DNA from: Inonotus obliquus
Lineage: Eukaryota; Basidiomycota; Agaricomycetes; Hymenochaetales; Hymenochaetaceae
Direction of reading: 5' to 3'
NCBI GenBank assembly: GCA_032164295.1
Contig: JAJHTX010000012.1
Span: 1,798,001-1,862,000 of the forward strand
DNA length: 64,000 bases
In this document: positions 58,002 to 64,000 of the stretch, one piece after another
How positions within the stretch are numbered: the first letter of the stretch is position 1
Layout of the letters: each line of letters opens with the position of its first letter
Position numbers and translations under genes: made by a program
Notes under the pieces: model-generated
Database searches by the model: none
What the model was told of the DNA's origin: nothing
The model's input: the letters and a program-made list of their open reading frames with translations, nothing else

Positions 58002-58380
58002 GTTACTGCCAAGAATCAGGTTGGGTGACGGCGGGATTGCACATTTGCACCTTCACCGATCACCATGTTGACCATTCATTGACGTTGTGTTGTCCCAAAA
58101 GCACCAATGGCACTTCGTTATATGCATGTTGGAAGGTCCTGGGCCTTTTTTTGCTCTGTAAGTAAAATATTAACCTTGGTCGCAGATATGCCGGATACGC
58201 CTTATAAGATACACGCAGAACCGGATCTGATAGCAGCCATGAAATATCCGGGCAGATATATATGTGGATGCGACTGAAAATATCTGCACGTATCTTATAA
58301 GATACACTGCAGAGCCCTAGCTGGGATTAGTCGGGCCATGTTTCGGTGGTGGAATGAGAAGGTGCTCTTTGCCTTTGTCC

Positions 58381-59546
58381 TCAATAACGATGGTTGTATG
58401 TTCGTCGTGACAATCGCTGGATCATGGGTTTGAACTTGTACATGGCTTGGGAGAAGCAGGGGATGATGTGGAGCGCTGAACCGAAGAAGTCTGCACGTTC
58501 TTTGGAGAATCGGTGTCTGCCTTCTGACTGCTTTGCAAATTTTGTCCAGTGTTCGTTTTTGTAATACTTGCTACCTATGAAATTTTTGCTGTTGTATGTA
58601 GTTGACACTCTGAAAAGGGAGTAAATGAATGTGAATGAGATGCAGGTCATGATCAACGTACCTATCAGAAACAATGTTGTCTGTTACTGCCGAAACATAT
58701 GCAAACTCAATGTGCAATATAGCATCACCAACAGAGAAACTGTTGGTACGGCCGGGTAGTGTGGAAACGAAGGAAGAAATGGCGGATGTCAATTTCTTCT
58801 GGTTTCTTTTTGTCTTGTCAGTTCAATAGAAAACATCATTCTGATTTGTTTAACATACTCAATCAATGCTTCCTTAGATAGCTGTAGAGTGCTCAATTTT
58901 TCCCTTTCCACATTCTGAGCCTTCGCCCTCTCATTGTAATCATGTTGCAATTCTTTGGGCAAAGCATTGAACACTAGCTTGTGGGCTTTCATGTAAAGGC
59001 CTTGCTTGTTGCCATCAGATATGGCTTTCAGAGCATCGTGCTGCCTCAGGACTTCTTTCCTGTTCTCGTCTGCATATAGAGCCTGGCCGGATAAGTTGCG
59101 CTGGGTTTGCTTCTCAAAAAACTGCATGATCATAATTGAATCATTCTTATTGACAGACTCGCATAGCTTGGTTGAACGTTTGTCGTTGGAGAACATCCTT
59201 TCAGCACGCTCCAAAATGGGTTAGCAAACAGACCACCTCACGTTTTATGACAACAACTCACACCTCTCCAGTAACGCATGTCTTTCTTGAGACAAAAGTG
59301 AGACACATAGTCCTCAGCATATCTCACCTTCAAGGTGGTGACTTCACTGCTCTTGTGCTTCTCGTGGTTGAGTGTATAGAACTTTTCCCTGTATGGGCAG
59401 AAGAAGTCTTTCTCTTGTTTGGTATAGGAGAAGTGGCAGTTATCTTTGTTCTTGTTTTTTTCGTAGCAGGCAGCCTGGGCAGCAGGGAGATCGATGTTTG
59501 ATGAAGGCAAGGTGTTAGCATCGGAATCAGTAAACTGAGGGGTCAT
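58381..59546 (-). CDS. Hypothetical lineage-specific protein
   Basis: Exons on the minus strand: start at 59546 (MTPQFTDSDANTLPSSN) with NCHFSYTKQEKDFFCPYREKFYTL; then ERMFSNDKRSTKLCESVNKND, QGLYMKAHKLVFNALPKELQHDYNERA; then ISSFVSTLPGRTNSFSVGDAI. The last exon is YNSKNFIGSKYYKNEHWTKFAK ending SRRTYNHRY at 58381. The middle segment is faintly like an HMG-type or transposon-linked helical domain, but I do not claim it. Introns have GT/AG ends. No stop within exons. Confidence 0.45.
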
Positions 59547-59573
59547 GACGACAGTGAAGGGGGAGTGGCTCAC

Positions 59574-62140
59574 CCTTCACCACATCATTATTTATACACA
59601 GGTGAGCCACATCCTTGCACACAATGCCTGGACAATGCTGTGCTCGGCTATGTGAGTTGGGACCAATGCATGGACATGAGAACATCACTTTGACAAGGTT
59701 GATGAGCCACCACTGGCCATGGCTAAAGCACTAAGTCTCTCTAAACAAGAGAAAATCTCTTCTTTTCCCTATTGTTGAGATATTATCAGAAATGTCCACT
59801 CCGGAAGTCAGTAAAGGCATTGTGCACAATAGTTTAATTGTATGGCTTCAGTGACAAGTAAGTGGAGCTCATACATATACTATGGGCAAGCATTAAAGGA
59901 TTTGTGGCCTGGTTTCATATTGTGGCCCGGGATGCCCAAAGTCGGGTTACATTAGTTTGAGGTGAATGAAACACCTCGATGGAGGCTTTCCACCCATATT
60001 GGGAAGGATTGAGGTGACCGGCCTCGGCACACCAAACTTTGACCATCTTCTGGCTCTCTGCCTACTTCCTTGACTTTAACCCTTGTTGAGTTGCATCTCA
60101 AATACACTTCACTGCAAACTCGGGCTAGTAAATCTAATCAATTTATAGCGAAGCATAATACCAACAATTTCCTGCAGACGATTCCCTGCCCACAGTCCAT
60201 TACTACTTTATGCAAGATGAGACAATTAGCTTTGTCACGACGAGGAAGGTGATATGCGTACCAAATAAGGCTATGTCGATCGAAGAAGCTAATGACGTCA
60301 CTTACTGTTGACACACAAGAGCAAGCTTAAGCCACGTGGATTCCTATGATGTTATATTAGTCATGTGTACATCAGTTACATAATCATAGTAAAATGGGAA
60401 TTTCTGGGTCATGTGATGAGCAAGCTTTGTAAATTGAGTTATTCAACTTGTACAGACTGGTGTGTTGAATCTGAAGTTGAATCGATGAGAGGTGTAGTGA
60501 GCGATGGAAGGGAAAGGCAACTCACAGATTCCTTCTGTGTGTTGCAAGGACACTGGACCACCTTCGAACTTTCAACCCACAAATCCTATTGCACAATCAA
60601 CCTCAAGCTGTTTGCCAGCAAATCAACATTGACCATCTCATCTCCTGAGCTTAAGCACCCGTTCGACCGTCCTTAAGCTGCTTGCTGGTGAATCAATGTT
60701 GTCCCTCCTCGTCTCCCGAACTCTAGCAACCATTTGACCATCCTCAAGGTTGACTGTTGTTGTATCAACAAACTTGAATCTATGTAAGTCAGAGCTCACC
60801 TCCACTTTGTGCAAGGCACGTCCATTAACACTCACAGCGATTAGTCTCATTATGCTTCACCGTCTCTTCTTGTCAAAACTGTCTGCAGCTGTATCGGTTC
60901 TTTGGCACAACTCTTGCAAATATGCAAAAAATCCATCATTCAAAGCTGAAGTCGAGGATGCCACACACCAAGTCGCAGAGAAAATCAAGAAAGTTAAAAT
61001 GCAAGTGACAATGGCAGAAATACGGTACATACCTTCAGCAGCACGAAAATACAGTTCACAAATTTACAGACACTGCTAGTGGGGGATTGCATTCCCAGAA
61101 GCCTGACCCGAATCGGCATGTCACTGTGCAACTGAACATGGACAAGAACAATAAAATAGGGATGATGCACATACCGTACAACAGTCTGCACAAGGTAATT
61201 TTCCGATTTCGCTGGCTTCTGTTCTATGCTAACTGATACACTAGCGGTTCAACACTGCAGATGCAACTGTGTCTTTTGTAGGTTCTCGAAGGATTCAGCA
61301 GGTTTCTGATTTGAAATGAAAAGAAATAAGATCATAGCAACTGTATTCCTTTTTCTGTATACTTACAAAGATTATTTGTTTCTGAAAATACATTGGGCCG
61401 TTCCTATCTGTTTGTAGGCGTACATGTAAAGCACAATCTGCTTGCACTGAGTTAATACTACAGAGTTTTTATCCTATTGCCTCCATCGACAAGGTAGCTT
61501 GGGCCCAGGGTCTGGAGGATGTGTCTGTATTTGTGTGGGTGTCACCAGAGAATCACCCCCTTCGTTAAAACAAAGAGTATTTGGAGTAGACGGAACCTGT
61601 GACAAAGTTTATACTTTTAGTCTTATGCGCATCCACCCTTGGCAGCACAAGATCCTAGAAACCAAGAGTCGTTAGACATGTACGCGTGGTTGCAAATACT
61701 ACATTCTGCATTTACTTTGAGTTCAAGCTGCGAATTTCATGTGGTGATAAAAAGCAATTTAGAAAAGCGATCTGAGGGCGAAGGACGAGATAAGATATAA
61801 TTTCCCTCAAGGTCATTACAATAATTCAAAAAGTAGAGATATACATTGACAATAGTCAATCTGTCTGAGCAAAAAAAAGGGTGTGAAGGAGTTCGACCGA
61901 ACCTGCAACCTAGTCGGGTAAGATGGAGGGATGCTCAAAAGATATTGAATGCCCAGTTGAACGGGCAGGACGCTTCTCATTAATAGTGTGACAAATTCCT
62001 CAATTTGGTGTCACCTTGACTCGCTTGCTACTAGCACCCGCCATTTTTCTGTGGCGCACGCGCCTCTTGCAGCCTGGAGTCGGAGTTGATACCATATTCA
62101 CATCTGAACTTGTCAGTTCTTCATCATCAGGCCCTGAACC
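59574..62140. other. Gene-poor region with one short tandem repeat
   Basis: No recognised gene. A roughly 70-bp unit (AAGCTGTTTGC...AATCAACATTG; AAGCTGCTTGC...AATCAATGTTG) is present in two diverged tandem copies at about 60605-60745. Frames such as 60750-61079 lack any family signature. Confidence 0.4.
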
Positions 62141-63174
62141 TCATTTGGACTTGTAACACTGTCCAGGACTACTCAATTCAGAATAGGAAGTGTCATCCTC
62201 CGATGCTGTGGTGCTGATATCAGGGTTCGTCATCATGTCTACAGGGCTGAAGGCAGTATGAGACTCTAGCAAAGATGATTGTGATGCAACGGGTGGAGAC
62301 AACTGTCTGTACACAAACTTTCTGTACCAGCTTTTCTTGACAGTATGTGGGGAAGGGAGAGATGAGCTTTCTGAAGCAGAATCCTGTTGTTCAGCTCCTG
62401 GACGGCCATCCTTGAAGAGCCACCCTCTTGCATATGCTAGTCTTGCTTTCACTTTCACTTTGTTCTTCTTGATAGAACTGCTAACGGGCCTGGGACTGGA
62501 CTTCCAGGGTGGTGAAGCTGTACTTCCCTTGCCCTTTCAGCCAGTAGGTGTCAACTTTGTGGAGGATCACTGCAATTGAGAGCTACTTGCTATGTAGGAA
62601 GCCAATCTTAAGGGAGGAGTTTCCATTTGCACATCGCCTTTGTCATCTATATCCCAAGAACAGTTGGATCGCTGGATTTCGTTGACCTTCTCGAAGTTGA
62701 TCTTTCTCTTGAGAGATGATGGCACCAAGGACATCCAGTTATCCCAATTTTTTTTGTGTATATCCTTGCCTAGCATTGGCTGAGGGTCCAGATGGAGAAC
62801 AATGCCAACAAAGGCAGCTATCTCCTCTGGCTGCAGTTGTAGACAGGACGGCATCAGAGTGTCCATCTTATAGTTAGGGTCCCTCATCAATGACTTACAC
62901 TGTTGATGATCATGAATCATAATTGTACACCTTGTAGAGGATAACATACCATGAAAAACAGCTTCCCAAAGGAAGCCAGGGTCTTCTGTTCACCGAGGCC
63001 CAGCATCACCTCGTGTTCTTCAGGTTCATTCAGGCACTTCTTCTTGCAGGATAACACCATATAGTTGAAGACTTCTTTACAAGCATCAGGGCCAGGGAGA
63101 AAGGCCTTCAGAAGGACCATGACACAAGCGTCGACACCATTGGGAGGGTGCTTCAATACTGGGTAGAATTTCAT
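62141..63174 (-). CDS. Hypothetical protein, probably lineage-specific
   Basis: Minus-strand exons: start at 63174 (MKFYPVLKHPPNGVDACVMV) with EEHEVMLGLGEQKTLASFGKL; then after a junction near 62945, PEEIAAFVGIVLHLDPQPML and HKKNWDNWMSLVPSSLKRKI. After a frame change near 62570 comes a basic/Ser-rich part (KARLAYARGWLFKDGRPG ... ASESSSLPSPHTVKKSWYRK) ending at 62141. One intron or a frameshift lies near 62550. Function unknown. Confidence 0.4.
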
Positions 63175-63764
63175 AATGCAGGTAGTGTTGGAAAGTTCAA
63201 GGTGATGAGAGAACAATTGGCTAACTGGTCTATTTGTATACTACACATGATTTACTAAGGCCTATGTACAGACTGGCCACGCCATTGGTTGAGGACATTG
63301 ACATCAAAGAGCCACATCAAACTTTATTTGTCCTGAGTTGAAAAGTCTTGATATGCATGCCTTGGTGTAATTGTCCACGCGTTTTGAGCCATGGTGGCAC
63401 TTAAACATAGTCTTCATTAATGCTGTGAAGGAACAACACATAATTCCACTTGTCATGACAACGGAATGTGCAAGAGAACAAGTGTATGATTAGCATCTGA
63501 AATTGAGTTAGAGAAATCGGATGAGCGCACTAATATCATCATCACTGTCATCCTCCACCCATTTCCTCAGCTTTGATTACTGGCATCTGAATCAAATAGC
63601 TCGACTCATCTCGCGCAACATGTAGAACTGCAACCACGAATCACAAGTGTTTTTGAAAGTCGGAGGCTTGTCTCTTTGCTCTTGATTGATTAGTCCTACT
63701 CACGCTGAGGTCTTGTCAGCTTTGGCATAGTGTAGCATACACTCGGACACCATTTCAATCTAGC

Positions 63765-63800
63765 AATGCTCTTGTTAATGCCAGAATCTTGTCTGCCTAG
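63765..63800 (-). pseudogene. Fragment of a ribosomal P1 gene (splice acceptor and exon start)
   Basis: On the minus strand TAG|GCAGACAAGATTCTGGC... encodes ADKILALT and matches the acceptor and start of exon 3 of RPP1 (1935 downward) in 28 of 30 bases. It then diverges and reaches a stop. Too short to be functional; a relic of a second copy or a retained duplicate edge. Confidence 0.55.
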
Positions 63801-64000
63801 CTACATTCTTTTTTTGTTCTCTGTACAAATTCACTTACAATTATCATTAGTTTACATTTCTATATATGTACGTACAATAATAATCCTTCCTCCATCGTTG
63901 TGTATGGCTACAGTGAGCAAAAAGCTCGCCTTGCTTTTCCAACAATGGTGGTGGAAGAGAAACGTGCCACAAAGTGCTCTGTGTTGTTTTCTGCACATGA

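Larger units (their letters stand above)
56195..58319. mobile_element. hAT-type element (MITE) carrying a nested solo LTR
   Basis: The ends are TAGGGCTCCACAG at the left and CTGCAGAGCCCTA at the right, flanked by an 8-bp duplication GCTGGGAT (56187-56194 and 58320-58327). The subterminal DNA has repeated GGATATC/AGATAT/ATCTTATAAGAT words. Removing the nested LTR (56529-58001 and one GTTAC) leaves about 647 bp without a transposase gene, so it is a non-autonomous element. Confidence 0.8.

Overview
This window is nuclear DNA of a filamentous basidiomycete, most likely an Agaricomycete. The evidence is many short phase-perfect introns of about 45-130 nt, a cytosolic-type Mn superoxide dismutase, the agaric-type AlkB-like oxygenase architecture, and fungal autophagy and Mediator genes. 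All calls come from reading the sequence; no database search was run. Family names rest on recalled family motifs, and exon borders are my own splice readings.

Layout. (1) 1-9.3 kb is a normal compact gene block: the 5' part of an unrecognised gene (-), ribosomal protein P1 (-), ATG7 (+), YTM1 (+), a frameshifted secreted LPMO-like gene (+) and MnSOD (-). (2) 9.3-11.4 kb is quiet. (3) 11.4-25.6 kb is accessory DNA: a CSE1 exportin fragment split by a hAT-type MITE; a roughly 9-kb AT-rich, almost CpG-free element with a C2H2/recombinase-like/RecQ-helicase gene (+), a convergent gene (-) and an array of seven 19-bp palindromes; then a CSE1 pseudogene interrupted by parts of two other genes. (4) 26-46 kb is a gene graveyard: broken pieces of UBP15/USP7, ADA3, MED12, TOM1/HUWE1, ATG11 and ubiquitin. 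They are mixed with two genes that still look usable, an AlkB-like oxygenase and an S-adenosylmethionine methyltransferase, and a Gypsy gag/LTR remnant. (5) 46.3-51.4 kb holds two 1566-bp solo-LTR-like repeats in inverted orientation whose target-site duplications are swapped. This is direct evidence that the 2.0 kb between them was inverted by recombination. (6) 51.4-55.2 kb has more CSE1-cassette copies. (7) 56.2-58.3 kb is a hAT-type element with a second, different solo LTR nested inside it. (8) 58.4-63.8 kb has unrecognised, probably lineage-specific genes and a fragment of the P1 gene.

Four observations deserve most attention. Solo LTRs of two different families each carry an ORF in the same place, upstream of a TATA box, with similar residue patterns. 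One of these LTRs has five Gcn4/AP-1-type sites upstream of its TATA box. The RecQ element has lost nearly all CpG outside its palindromes. Several conserved, normally single-copy genes lie side by side as fragments.
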